Shown here: in pieces, positions 22,831-34,053 of the stretch
How positions within the stretch are numbered: the first letter of the stretch is position 1
Layout: every line of letters starts with the position of its first letter
Assembly: GCF_029784165.1 (NCBI RefSeq)
Contig: NC_073696.1
Coordinates: forward strand, 101,920,065 to 101,984,064
DNA length: 64,000 nt
Direction of reading: 5' to 3'
Origin: Wyeomyia smithii
Lineage: Eukaryota > Arthropoda > Insecta > Diptera > Culicidae
The notes under the pieces: generated by a model
Database searches by the model: none
What the model was told of the DNA's origin: nothing
The model's input: the letters and a program-made list of their open reading frames with translations, nothing else
Made by a program: the position numbers and the translations under genes

Positions 22831-23249
22831 ACAAATAAAACGAAGAAAGATTTCAAAAACATACCTACACGCAAGATTTCATCTACCATGGCGAATGTTC
22901 TAGTAAACTTCCAGAAAGCCGCTCGCATGGGAGTGGAATTTATTTTGCAAGTGATCCTATTTAATTACCTTCCATGGGAAATTCATTAAAATCAATTATC
23001 TGTCTTGTTTTTTTTTTCTATCACCGAAAGAAGTCCATTTTTTAATGCAAACATTACTACTGCACGAAATTCAAAAATCTAATTTCTCTTAAACATTCCA
23101 TCGGCACCCTATTGTTATTGCAGTGTAGATTTTTCGCAAAATTATGTTCAGGTATCAGCAGGTCGCCCCCCCCCCTCGGCTACGCCTTTGTCATTCATGA
23201 ACCTTCCGTGTAACTACCCACTCGGGAAAATAATGCGACGCCGGCCCTG
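22831..23249. other. Non-coding right part of the hAT-like element
   Basis: The part up to TCTATCACCG (about 23028) is repeated at 30853-31251, beside the BEL 3' LTR. The rest is AT-rich, has a C-run at 23167-23176, and carries the subterminal TACCCACTCGG motif also seen near the left end (about 21576). Confidence 0.6.
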
Positions 23250-23257
23250 AGGGTGAA

Positions 23258-23419
23258 GAACATCCTTCTCAATAATGTGACCCAGGAATTTAATCTGTGG
23301 AAGAGAGAAACGGCACTTCTCAATGCGGAGATAAAATCAACAGTCTTGAATTCGTTCCAGGACGGTGTATAGGCTGCGATCGTGCGCCTCTTGAGTTTTC
23401 CTGCAATCATGATGTCGTT
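23258..23419 (-). pseudogene. Ty3/gypsy fragment: middle of reverse transcriptase
   Basis: On the minus strand it encodes LNDIMIAGK just after the catalytic box region, then in shifted frames the following RT blocks. It joins directly to 21529 once the hAT-like element and one target copy are removed. Its upstream end is cut at the truncated BEL 5' LTR. Confidence 0.75.
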
Positions 23420-24081
23420 AAGAACATAGGTTATAGAATGCTGCTGTACCGACATGACAGCAGAACGACGTATGACAGTATGCTGCTTGACCGACCGGAC
23501 AGTAGCATGACATATTTGTCAAAGGCGTAATGAATCAGCACAAAAAGCAACGCTAAGTTGATTTCGCTACGATCTACAGGTTTACTTAAAATTTATTGAG
23601 TTCTTATTAAAATTTTTTTTAAAATTATTACCATCTAACGCTAAGTGAAGGTTTAAGGAGAATTGTTGAATTAAAGGTTGATTAAACAAGTAAGCTAAAA
23701 TCTAAATAAAAACTGAAAGTTCTAATCTCTAATAATAATTGAAAAAACTAGGAAACATCGTGATGATCCAGCTTTCTGCTTTTCTACTTCAACGTTCATG
23801 AGTTGCATTACCATAGGTTTACAGTCACTTATTATAAAGTAATCTTCGAGGCAAATATTCACGTAGAATTTATATAAAGAAGACAAAACGTGAGTAATGA
23901 AAAAGATCTAAAAGTTAACCTATATTAAGCTGAATCTAACAGTATTATTATTTGTCATCATGATACATATTTTAGGTAAATTATATTCGCTTATGACCGG
24001 AGACTGCGTTTTATTTATTACCGGCTGAGAATATAGTTTCGGAAATCCTTCTTCGTTGAAATCTAGTTAGGAATTTCAACA
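23420..24081 (+). repeat. BEL/Pao 5' LTR, lacking its first 34 bases
   Basis: Matches 30186-30852 closely, with only scattered differences by eye, and ends TTTCAACA. The 3' LTR starts 34 bases earlier with TGTTGGCC, so the full LTR runs TGTTG to CAACA. Here the first 34 bases are replaced by gypsy sequence, pointing to a deletion across this junction. Confidence 0.88.
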
Positions 24082-24131
24082 TCATATAATTTACGTTTTT
24101 GGTTCGTACGAAACCGTCGGTTTGCCTTGAA

Positions 24132-24998
24132 ATGCCGGGTCGTGGTGATAAAGCGAGAAGTGAAAACGATGTCTCAGATAACGCGTTACAGTGTGGTTTG
24201 GCGGATGCTGGTGATGGTGATCTGAATGTGGGAGCATTGGCGAAAACCTTTGAAGGTTATGCCTGCAGAACTTGTCATGAACCTGACACCGACGAGATGG
24301 TTCAGTGCGATCTGTGTGACGGATGGCACCATTTTTCCTGTGTAGGTGTTTCGGAGGAAGTTGCAGATAAGAGCTGGAGTTGCACAAACTGCGTAACTGC
24401 GAAATGGGTCCAGCGAACTAAGGTAGCTTCAGACGGAGCATCAATAAGAGAGGACGTCGCCGATGACGAGAAAGCATTGCACAGTTTGAATATCGAGAAG
24501 ATTGTCACAAGTACCCGTAGCAATCCAGTGATGCCATCCTTCATGCAAAAGACCACCGAACTGCTAACAGTTCCGTCGAGATGCCCGAAAGTTAGTCAAC
24601 AAAAATCATCCAAATCGCTAAAGGTTTCGGCGACCAATCAGCAGCTAGTCCTTCCGATCCTAGTACCCAATCAACAGTTATCAGATGTACCGCCGAGCAG
24701 GCAAAATCCTGCGCACGAAAAGCCTGCAGCAGATATAAACATTCCGTCGGGTATCCTATCCGTGATCGACGTAGTGGAATCGCTTTCAGAAGTGTCTATC
24801 TCATCTTCGCAAAGGTCTGCTCGAAATCGCGCCAGGCTTCAACTACTTAGGTTGGAGGAGGAGCGAGCTTATCAGCAGCAACAAGAAGATCGCCGAAGAC
24901 AAGACAACAAGTACAGAATCCTAGAGGAGTTGGCAAGTGAAAGAGGATCGAGTCGAAGATCCGATGCTTCCCGGAGACAGACAGAAGAGTGGCTTTAA
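24132..24998 (+). pseudogene. BEL/Pao Gag N-terminal part with a PHD-type zinc finger
   Basis: Starts MPGRGDKARSENDV at the first ATG after the LTR. At about residues 44-90 it has a C4HC3 PHD-like finger (CRTCHEPDTDEMVQCDLCD, then WHHFSCVGV and CTNC). The C-terminal part is Glu/Gln/Arg-rich coiled coil. The frame stops at 24998 although the coiled coil resumes in another frame at 25100, so gag is broken here. PHD-like fingers in Gag are known from some BEL elements. Confidence 0.8.
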
Positions 24999-25099
24999 AC
25001 AACGAATGATGCGCCGGGAAAGACCATTTACTCAGTCGAACGGGAACCAACTACATCTCGTAACCGAAAGAGACAAATACCCATGACCCGCAAGAGCAA

Positions 25100-27157
25100 G
25101 TGCGTCAAGATCAGTTGATGGAGCAACAACGGTTGCGAGCGGAACGATTACACCAGCAACAGCAGAAACAGTTGGAGAGGGAACAGCAATTTCGAGACTA
25201 CGAGCAACAACAGCGGCAGAAGCTTGCGGCACAGGAGAAGCAGCTAAAAGAGCAACAAGAAGCGCTACGAACCGAATCAGATGCCATCCATCGGATATGG
25301 GAACAGCAATTGGAACACCAGAGGCATCCACAAACAACACGGATTCATCCAAGAGACTCAGATATTTCCCCAAGGCTTACTGCGAACACAGGTAGACAGT
25401 CAACACTAAATCCGTCGATTGAAAACGACTACGGCGATGATCAGCTTCAACTCTCCCGCTCCCAGATTGCTGCTCGACAAGCGGTTTCAAAAGATTTACC
25501 TATATTTTCTGGAGATCCTGAAGAGTGGCCCGTTTTTATATCAATGTACAATCGCACAACGACGATGTGTGGGTTTACAGAGGATGAGAACATAGTTCGC
25601 CTCCAGAAAAGTCTTAAAGGAAAAGCCTACGATGCCGTGAAAAGTCGGTTGATGCATGCCGAAAACGTTGTTGGCATACTGTCAACCCTGAAAATGCTGT
25701 TTGGGCAACCCGAAATCATCATACAGTCACTGATAGGGAAAGTGGAATCTTTACCATCAATTCGAGAAGACAGACTAGAAACGTTAGTGGACTTTGCAGT
25801 GCATGTTAAAAACTTCTGCGCTACTGTAACTGCGTGCGGAATGCAGGAATACATGTACAATGTAACTCTACTGCACCAACTCGTTGGTAAGCTATCGCCA
25901 TCGCTCAAGCTCAACTGGGCGCAACATCGCCTGGCAAGACCAACGGTCAACCTGGCGACCTTCAGTGAATGGATTTACACCCTGGCAGAAGCAGCAAGCA
26001 TTGTTGTATTTCCAACACGTGATGGGAAGCCTACTAGACAAGATCCACGAGGTCCCAAGAAAGGAAACGCCTACCTCAACACTCATTCCGAAACCGTTCG
26101 TTGTAAAGAAGACGATAGCGGTGACGCTGAGGAACAATCCAGCATAGCACCACCGCTGTTAAACGAAACTTGCCCGCTGTGCAAAGAAAGTTGCAAGTCA
26201 GCCGAAAAATGCAAACGCTTCCTGGGGTTATCCAGGGAGTCGCGATGTGCTGCTATCAGAGAGTTTGGGTATTGTCGCACTTGTTTACGCATTCATAAAG
26301 GATACTGCAAAGCCAAACCGTGCGGCAAGGATGGGTGCACTTACCGACACCATGAGCTCCTGCACAACGATATGGAGGTGAAGCCAAAGGGCACTGGGAC
26401 TACAGCTGAACGCGAAAAATCTCCCCAACCAGGAACCAGTAAGTCCGGCTGCAACACTCACCAGACAACCGTCGGTTCTGTCTTGTTCCGCTATCTGCCA
26501 GTAGTGCTTCACGGGAATAAAACAGCGATCCGTACGTACGCATTCTTGGACGAGGGCTCCGCACTTACTTTGCTTGACCAAGATCTTGCTAACGAACTGC
26601 AGCTTGATGGTGTTAGAAGCCCTTTGTGTCTTCGCTGGACTGGAGGAACCGAACGGCAGGAGGTTGGCTCTCGCATCTGCAGTCTCCACATTGCTGGTGC
26701 CAAAAACGAAAGCAAGAAATTCCTCATGAGCGACGTCAGGACGGTTAGGGAGCTGCTACTGCCCCAGCAATCGATGGACATGACCGAGCTATCGAAGCTA
26801 TACCCTCACCTCCACGATTTACCGATCGAATCGTATCGCGACGCTCGCCCACGAATACTAATAGGGATGAAGCATGGCCAACTAAGCCTTGGACTAAAGA
26901 GCCGCGAGGGAGAAATTGGGCAACCGTTAGCCGTGAAAACTCGCCTTGGATGGACCGTGTGTGGTGGTTGGAGTTCTGAAAACGATGCAAGTTTTCATTA
27001 TTATACCTTCCATATTTGTCCCTGTATAGCGCAGCCAGATGAGGACTTACATCGAGCAATGAAGGACTACTTTTCGCTGGACAGCCTAGGGGTGACTAAA
27101 CCGGATAACGTGCTGTTATCAGTCCGCGGCGCTGGTATTTGCCAATATTTCCCGTAA
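25100..27157 (+). pseudogene. BEL/Pao Gag-protease part
   Basis: A Gln-rich coiled coil is followed by the retrotransposon Gag core (DLPIFSGDPEEWPVFISMY), then two Cys/His clusters (CPLCKESCKSAEKC; HKGYCKAKPCGKDGC) and an aspartic protease with the DEGSALTLLD active-site block. The frame ends at 27157, and the reverse transcriptase continues in the overlapping frame from 27139, so a frameshift separates them. BEL elements normally have one continuous Gag-Pol frame. Confidence 0.85.
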
Positions 27158-29598
27158 CCAACCCTAACAAACCTGGAAAAGTACGGATTGTATGGGACGC
27201 AGCGGCATTCGCCCACGGTGTTTCATTAAATTCGGCGCTGCTAAAAGGTCCAGATCTGCTGAGCTCACTACTTATGATCCTTCTTCAGTTTCGAGAACGC
27301 CGCATCGGCCTGACCGGTGATATTAGAGAAATGTTCCACCAGGTTTTAATACGAACTGAAGACCAAATGTGCCAGTGCTTCTTCTGGGTGGACGCCAAGG
27401 GAACTACCATAGTATATGCGATGCAGGTGATGACGTTCGGGGCATGCTGCTCACCTAGCACAGCTCAATTCGTGAAGAATAGTAATGCCGAGCAATTCGC
27501 GGATAAGTATCCAGCTGCTTACGACGCCATTACCAAGTCTCACTACGTAGATGATATGCTAGTCAGCGTCGATACTGAAGAGCAAGCTATTAAACTGGCG
27601 AAGGACGTAAAGCATGTGTATAAGCAAGGTGGGTTTGATATTCGCAACTGGGTTTGCAATTCTCCAAAGGTGCTGGCAGCGCTGCATGGTGCAGAAACTG
27701 ACGAAAAAAGTCTCAACTTGTCACTGGAGGTGGCCACCGAAAAGGTGTTAGGGATGTGGTGGAATACGATTGACGATGTATTCACCTACAAGGTGGGATG
27801 GAGCCGTTACGACTCGGCTCTGTTGGGAGGTCAACGCCGTCCCACTAAGCGAGAGGTGCTGCGTGTCTTAATGACAATCTTCGACCCACTTGGCCTGATC
27901 TCACACTTTCTGTCATACCTAAAGATTCTGCTCCAACAAATCTGGCGATCCGGTATACAATGGGACCATGAAATCGACCATGATGCGTACGGCAAATGGA
28001 TAAAATGGCTGCAAGTTCTACCTCGGGTTGAAAACGTTCGAATTCCTCGGTGTTATAACTCCAAATACACTCCGACGGAGGCCGATGAAATCCAACTCCA
28101 TACGATGGTGGATGCCAGCGAGAACGGCATGGCCGTCGTCTGCTACCTGCGTTTCATCAAGTCCGGAGCCATTAGCTGTTCCATCGTTGCCGCCAAAACA
28201 AGAGTCGCACCACTAAAGTTTACATCGATTCCAAGAATGGAACTGGCAGCTGCTGTCCTTGGCGCTCGATTGGCTCGCACCGTTGAAGAAGCTCTGTCAT
28301 TTCGGATATCCAGCAAACTGTATTGGTCAGATTCCAGAGACGTTCTATGTTGGATCAACTCGGATCATCGTCGATACACCCAGTACGTCGGCCACCGAAT
28401 TAGCGAGATTCTGGAGATTGCGGAAGCACATGAATGGCGATGGGTTCCGAGCAAACTGAACTGTGCTGACGACGCAACCAAGTGGAACAGCTTACCAGAC
28501 ATGTCTTCCGATCACAGATGGTTTAAAGGAGCAAACTTCCTCTGGCACACTGAAGAAAACTGGCCACCGTCTCTAACTCTGAAGGGCTCGACAGAAAACG
28601 AACTTCGTCCTTTACTAATGGCGCATCACGTACCATCGAAACCTGTCATCAGAGTCATTGACTACTCTAACTGGAAAAAGTTGATCAGAATTGTAGCGCT
28701 CGTTTATCGTCTCGCGTATAACTATCTTCGGAAGCGGGCCAAAAAATCTATTCTCATGGGACCACTAACAGCAAACGACCTTCTGGTCGCTGAGCGGGCG
28801 CTGATACGACTTGCGCAGCGGGAGTCGTACCCCGACGAAGTTGCTGCTCTCCAGAAATTGTCACAGACTGAGTCTGTTACTAACAGAATTCCTAAAACCA
28901 GCTCGCTATACCAGTTAACTCCAAAACTAGACGAACACGGGATCATGCGCATGAGAACTTGCATCGCCGCTTGTCATTACGCCACTGAAGACGCCAGGCA
29001 ACCGATTATATTGAACCGGAAACACCACATCACCATTCTGATTGTAGCACACTACCACTCCAAGTACCACCACCAGAACCACGAGACTGTAATCAACGAG
29101 ATCAGGCAAAAATTCCGTATCCCCCAAATACGCGCCTGTTTTAATCGAGTGCGAAGGGAATGTCAGCAATGCAAGATCCATCATGCCACACCTAAGCCAC
29201 CGTTTATGGCCGACCTTCCTTTAGCCCGCCTCGATGCTTTCTCACGACCGTTCACGCACGTGGGAGTGGATTATTTCGGGCCGATTGAAGTCGTCGTCGG
29301 AAGGAGAGTAGAAATGCGGTGGGGAATGTTGGCCACTTGCTTAACGGTTCGGGCCGTTCACATCGAGGTCGTGCATTCACTAACTACTAGCTCGTGTGTC
29401 ATGACCATCCGAAACCTTATCGCACGTCGTGGAATTCCACAGAAAATATATAGTGACCGTGGTACAAACTTTGTGAGTGCCAATCGGGAGCTAAAGCAAG
29501 CCATCAAAGCAGTCGATCAATGTGAACTAATGACGGAGTTCGCCACAAATGGCGTCGAATGGGTATTCAACGAGGTTGATTCGGACCGTCAAGAATAA
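27139..29598 (+). pseudogene. BEL/Pao reverse transcriptase, RNase H and integrase
   Basis: Has RT with HYVDDML (catalytic Asp 138-139 of this frame), RNase H with MVDASENGM (Asp about 325) and PRMELAAA, an integrase HHCC zinc-binding region (HYHSKYHH, then CQQC), and the first two integrase Asp residues (GVDYFG and SDRGTNF, about residues 711 and 773). The frame breaks at about 29575 where a short stretch is missing. The third catalytic residue of integrase falls in or beside the gap, so the integrase is predicted dead. Confidence 0.88.
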
Positions 29599-30118
29599 CC
29601 TGATGACTGTCTGCTCCTCGCGGAGGCCGATAGATGAAGTTCTTCGTAACCTACTGACCGAAGTGGAGAATACGGTAAACTCTCGACCGCTGACGCACGT
29701 GCCGATTGACGATGATTCGGCCCCAGCATTGACCCTAAATCACTTCCTGCTTGGTTCATCAAACGGCTTAAAACCACTCAGCACTCTTGACGATAGCGCC
29801 ATGGTCTTACGACAGAATTGGCACACGTCACAGATCCTAGCAAATCAGTTCTGGAAACGTTGGTTATCAGACTACCTGCCAGAGATAACCCGCCGCACCA
29901 AGTGGTTCCATCACGCCAAACCAATCACCGTTGGCGACATAGCGGTCATCACCGACCGTAGCATGCCTCGTAACTGTTGGCCGATGGGAAAGGTCATCAA
30001 CACCAAGGTCAGCAAGGATGGCCAGGTCCGCTCCGCAACCGTGAGGACGAAGAATGGAGTCTACGACCGTCCATCTTCAAAGCTCGCCGTGTTAGACGTT
30101 CGGTGCGACGGTAAGTAA
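29576..30118 (+). pseudogene. BEL/Pao integrase C-terminal part, shifted frame
   Basis: Continues with LIRTVKNNLMTVC, LTEVENTVNSRPLT and NHFLLGSSNG, the C-terminal blocks of BEL integrases, and ends at the stop at 30116-30118. It is in a different frame from the upstream integrase part because of the small deletion near 29575. Confidence 0.85.
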
Positions 30119-30140
30119 GCCAGTCACTACGGCTGGCGTA

Positions 30141-30151
30141 CCCCGGGGGAG
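30141..30151 (+). other. BEL polypurine tract
   Basis: CCCCGGGGGAG lies immediately before the 3' LTR start TGTTGG, as expected for the plus-strand DNA primer site. Confidence 0.65.
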
Positions 30152-30852
30152 TGTTGGCCACGACGGCCTGTGCGCACCTCCTATAAAGAACATAGGTTAT
30201 AGAATGCTGCTGTACCGACATGACAGCCGAACGACGTATGACAGTATGCTGCTTGACCGACCGGACAGTAGAATGACATATTTGTCAAAGGTGTAATGAA
30301 TCAGCACAAAAAGCAACGCTAAGTTGATTTCGCTACGATCTACAGGTTTACTTAAAATTTATTGAGTTCTTATTAAAATATTATTAAAATTATTACATAC
30401 CATCTAACGCTAAGTGAAGGTTTAAGGAGAATTGTTTTGAATTAAAGGTTGATTAAGCAAGTGAGCTAAAATCTAAATAAGAACTGAAAGTTCTAATCTC
30501 TAATAATAATTGTAAAAACTAGGAAACATCGTATTGATCCAGCTTTCTACTCTTCTACTTCAACGTTCATGAGTTGCATTACCATAGGTTTACAGTCACT
30601 TATTATAAAGTAATCTTCGAGGCAAATATTCACGTAGAATTTATATAAAGAAGACAAAACGTGAGTAATGAAAAAGATCTAAAGATTAACCTATATTAAG
30701 CTGAATCTAACAGTATTATTATTTGTCATCATGATACATATTTTAGGTAAATTATATTCGCTTATGACCGGAGACTGCGTTTTATTTATTACCGGCTGAG
30801 AATATAGTTTTGGAAATCGTTCTTCGTTGAAATCTAGTTAGGAATTTCAACA
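30152..30852 (+). repeat. BEL/Pao 3' LTR, full length
   Basis: Runs from TGTTGGCCACGACGG to AATTTCAACA, so it has TGTTG/CAACA inverted ends and is about 700 bases. It is closely similar to the shorter 5' LTR, which suggests a fairly young insertion. No matching short target duplication is seen, because the left end is cut off. Confidence 0.88.
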
Positions 30853-31251
30853 AATACCATAGAGGCAAAGACGAGGTGCTCTGGCCGGATTTGGAGTCGA
30901 CTACTTGATGCAATCGTTGGAGGAGATGAAGCGGCTGAAATTTGATGCGGCACCCAGGTCACCCAATCCACCCAACGTTCCCCAGCTGCGTCCCATCCAG
31001 AGACAAACCAGAAGCGTTAGACCTACTCCCACAATTTTGACACGAAAATTGAGGAGGAATTGACAAATAAAACGAAGAAAGAACTCAAAAACATACCTAC
31101 ACGCATGATTTCATCTACCATGGCGAATGTTCTGGTAAACTCCCAGAAAGCCGCTCGCATGGGAGTGGAATTTATTTTGCAAGTGAGTCTATTTAATTAC
31201 CTTCCATGGGAAATTCATTAAAATCAGTTATCTGTCTTGGTTTTTTTTCTA
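30853..31251 (+). repeat. Second copy of the Tc1/mariner-relic segment
   Basis: Nearly the same as 22619-23028 with scattered substitutions: it starts AATACCATAGAGGC, contains PQLRPIQRQTRSV coding, and ends TCTATCACCG. It lies between the BEL 3' LTR and gypsy coding sequence. Its left part is missing, replaced by BEL. The BEL element therefore probably inserted into a second copy of this element. Confidence 0.8.
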
Positions 31252-32400
31252 TCACCGGAGTTCTTCTTCGAGAGAAAGCGGAAACCAGTTAGGTCGGCGA
31301 ACATATCTTCCGGATGCGCGAAGGATGGCAATCGGATTCCAACACGTCGTTGAGACCCGTAGAGTAATCACCACAGACTCGAACGGAGACGTTGTCAGCC
31401 TTGCGAACAACCACGATGGGGGGCGCCCAGTCGGAGTTGAATTGGTGAAATGATACCTTTTTCTAGCAATCTCTGTAGTTCAGCGTCAACTTTGGGAAGT
31501 GCAGCGTAGGCCACCGGCTTCTTTGTACAATACACAGGGCGTGACTCGGGCTTGAGGTACAGTTTCACTTGTGCTTTGGTGCAACGACCAAGGGAACTTA
31601 GAAAAACGTCAGGAAATCTGGAACGGAGCTTCCCTACCAAGGGCTCGAACTTCTGCTGTACGGACTGGATCAGTGTGTTGAACGGAACTGACCAGAGATC
31701 GAATTGACCGATGGTCTCGATACCGAAGACGTCGAGATCCGGTTTGCTTGAAACGTAAGCTCGGTCATGTCTGGTGATGCCATGGAGAGTGATTCTTGCT
31801 AGGAATTCACCGATTATGCCAATCTCGTCTCCTGATGCACTGACAGCTACAACTTCAGTCTCTTGAGTTGGTGGTTGGCCAATCGTTTCCCAGACTTGCT
31901 CGGACATTTTTGTGATGTTCGACGCACAGTCTAGTTGCAACTGGACCGGGAAGCCGTTGAGATTCGACTTGAGTATCCGTTTCTTTGAGAAATCGACTTT
32001 TTTAATAAATGAGATGCCTTTGGACTTGACCGTGTCCTTTTTGGCTTTGGCAGGATACTGTTCACGCAACGTTCGTCGAACTGCGTGCCAATCTTGCGTA
32101 AAAGTAACCTCACTTTCGCGTGTTCGTCCATCTGCTTTTCGTCTTTCTCAAAAACGTCTTCGAAACGAGCGTACCATGATTCAAAATATATTCCGCCTTC
32201 AGGGTCGTACCGAAACTCGTCGATTCTAGTTGCGAGAGACTCAATGATTCGTTCACCACTAGCCAGATTGACGTTCGTCCGTTGGAGATCCGCAATCTGC
32301 TGCTGCTGAATATCGATCAGTTCCGTGAGCCGTATTTGCGCTACGAAAATCCTGGTAATTTTGTTCAAGATTATCATCAATGAAAAAACAAAAATCATGT
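31252..32400 (-). pseudogene. Ty3/gypsy gag, protease and start of reverse transcriptase
   Basis: Read from 32400 down: Gag with GGIYFESWYARFEDVFEKD, a jump (zinc knuckle missing), a protease-like region (FPVQLQLDCASNITKMSEQVW), the linker to RT (FPDVFLSSLGRCTKAQV), and the first RT blocks (RRLLEKGIISPI-type; then VVVRKADNVSVRVCGDYS in another frame). It ends in the RT at 31252, the junction with the mariner copy. Frameshifts and internal deletion make it dead. The Gag looks like the mag-type lineage (inference). Confidence 0.8.
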
Positions 32401-33606
32401 GTCTTGGATTGAATAAATTTTATTTCAATTACAAACAATGATAACATTGAACTTTGGTATACTGTTAAACTGTTTCGATGCGGGTCCAGACAGACACAAA
32501 AAATTATTCAAGAAATCCATCACTGATATTTGTTTCCGTGTATAACAGACGCCGCCAGTCCTCGCCAGAGGGACACTCGCGCAAATTTTATTTCTGACAG
32601 CAGAATACTCGCATCAATGTGCATGTGCTCCAGGTCTAAGACAAGACGCGACAGCTGGTCACCGTTACATTCAACCAATTTGAACCGGCTGCTGGTTGGC
32701 TGAATCCGATAACGCAATCGTCACGTAGAAAATACAACGAGGTTACTTTTCACTGTAAAGCAGTGATGCTGGAGAGTCATAATTTAGCTATTGTAATTGT
32801 TCATAAATAAGGATGCAAAAGTATGCAAGTTACATGATATTACCGAGTAATGTATTTCACTGTTATAACTTTCAAAATGCATTGATTGATCGTCCAAGAA
32901 ACTTAGGAAGAAAAAATTTGAGTACCAAGAAACTTAGGAAGAAAAAAATTGATAGTAGAAGTATGCCTTTATTAAACATAGAATAATAAATAAAAATTGA
33001 GTATTATTCGTCTATATATTGCAATTTTAATTTGTTTTATTTTCATTGACCTGCAGAAGTTGTTAAAAATAATCATTCTGGCATCAACGGTATGGAACGT
33101 TCAAAAAAATTTCGATGGGGATGACGGCCGTTACGAAAAGAAAAATAAGAAGCCAGCTGTCGCGTCTTGTCTTAGCTCCAGGTAAACCAAAACAAAAAAA
33201 AAAAACAGCAAAAACAGAACAGTTCTGCCAGCAATCTCATAACAGAAACCATACCTCGGGTGGAAAATCCGTGAGGAAAAGTCGAGTTTTCTGTTAGTAG
33301 CGTTCTTGTTCTCGCAGCGTGGAGTCGGTTCTCTTCTTTGTAGTGTTCAAGTGGATACGGTGACGGCATCAGTTGCGTTATCAGGCAGGCCTGTCGTGTG
33401 ATGTGATAAGAAAAACCTGACCAGCTTGGCACTGCAGCTGGAGAGCTTTTAAAGCAAACCGAGAGCAGCTCAGGTGCAAAGGCAATTGTATTGTTGCTTA
33501 GTGGGGCAGTGAGATCGTTCCGGGAAGCTGTGCTTTTGCGTGTAGCGAAAAAACTTAAAATTGAAAGTGATTAGTGTGCAACGAGGTTTGAGGGAATTCA
33601 TTAAAA
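32401..33606. other. Non-coding stretch before the small ORF
   Basis: No gypsy LTR was recognised at the 32400 end. A 23-base unit around CCAAGAAACTTAGGAAG occurs twice in tandem at about 32893-32950. From about 33300 the composition becomes more balanced, consistent with a 5' untranslated region of the ORF at 33607. Confidence 0.45.
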
Positions 33607-34053
33607 ATGAGTGGAAATGTATCATTGTTTTCACGAGTATCTAGAGTCATGTTCCAACAGTGCGCCCGGAGTTCTGGGGCCTCTGTACCGCCTGTGGTAG
33701 GAATCAGAAAATGTGAACAACAGCTGAAAGGAACAGTTTTCTGTGATTCGTCACCTCCGAGAAAGAGTTGTCATACTGTGGCAAGCAGAAGTGCCGGCAG
33801 AACCACTTGTAGGAGTAAATTTAATTTCAAACTGAACAACATCACCGACCACAGGGTGTCTCCGTCCCTGTTCGTAGGATTAGGCAGCAGTAGGCGAGCT
33901 TACACACAGGCCGCATCTACACTAACAAGGGAGCAACTCCACGACTTGGTATATCGCCTCAACGAAGATGAAAGGGAATTGCTAATGAATACACTGAAGC
34001 AATTTGAATCGAACAAGCAGAAAGCCCAGTTTGAAGGTGAAACACCTGCGTAA
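33607..34053 (+). CDS. Unrecognised 148-codon ORF, possible mitochondrial protein or first exon
   Basis: I do not recognise this protein. The ATG is in a good insect context (ATTAAAAATGAG). The first 110 residues are rich in Ser, Arg and Cys and poor in acidic residues, as in mitochondrial targeting sequences. The end (residues about 107-148) is a charged helix with LTREQLHDLVYRLNEDEREL. Composition and codon use look like a real gene, unlike the surrounding sequence. It may be a complete small protein or the first exon of a longer gene: GAAGGTGAAA near 34032 could be a weak splice donor, in which case the last residues are intron. No TE feature is seen in it. Confidence 0.5.
   Translation: MSGNVSLFSRVSRVMFQQCARSSGASVPPVVGIRKCEQQLKGTVFCDSSPPRKSCHTVASRSAGRTTCRSKFNFKLNNITDHRVSPSLFVGLGSSRRAYTQAASTLTREQLHDLVYRLNEDERELLMNTLKQFESNKQKAQFEGETPA

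Larger units (their letters stand above)
21538..23249. mobile_element. hAT-like DNA element with 8-bp target duplication
   Basis: The ends CAGGGCCGGCGT and ACGCCGGCCCTG are a perfect 12-base inverted pair. Both sides carry the same 8 bases, AGGGTGAA (21530-21537 and 23250-23257), which are part of the gypsy coding sequence it interrupts. An 8-bp duplication and ends starting CAGGG are typical of the hAT superfamily. No hAT transposase is present. The interior instead holds a Tc1/mariner-type transposase relic and a foldback-related arm. Confidence 0.8.
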
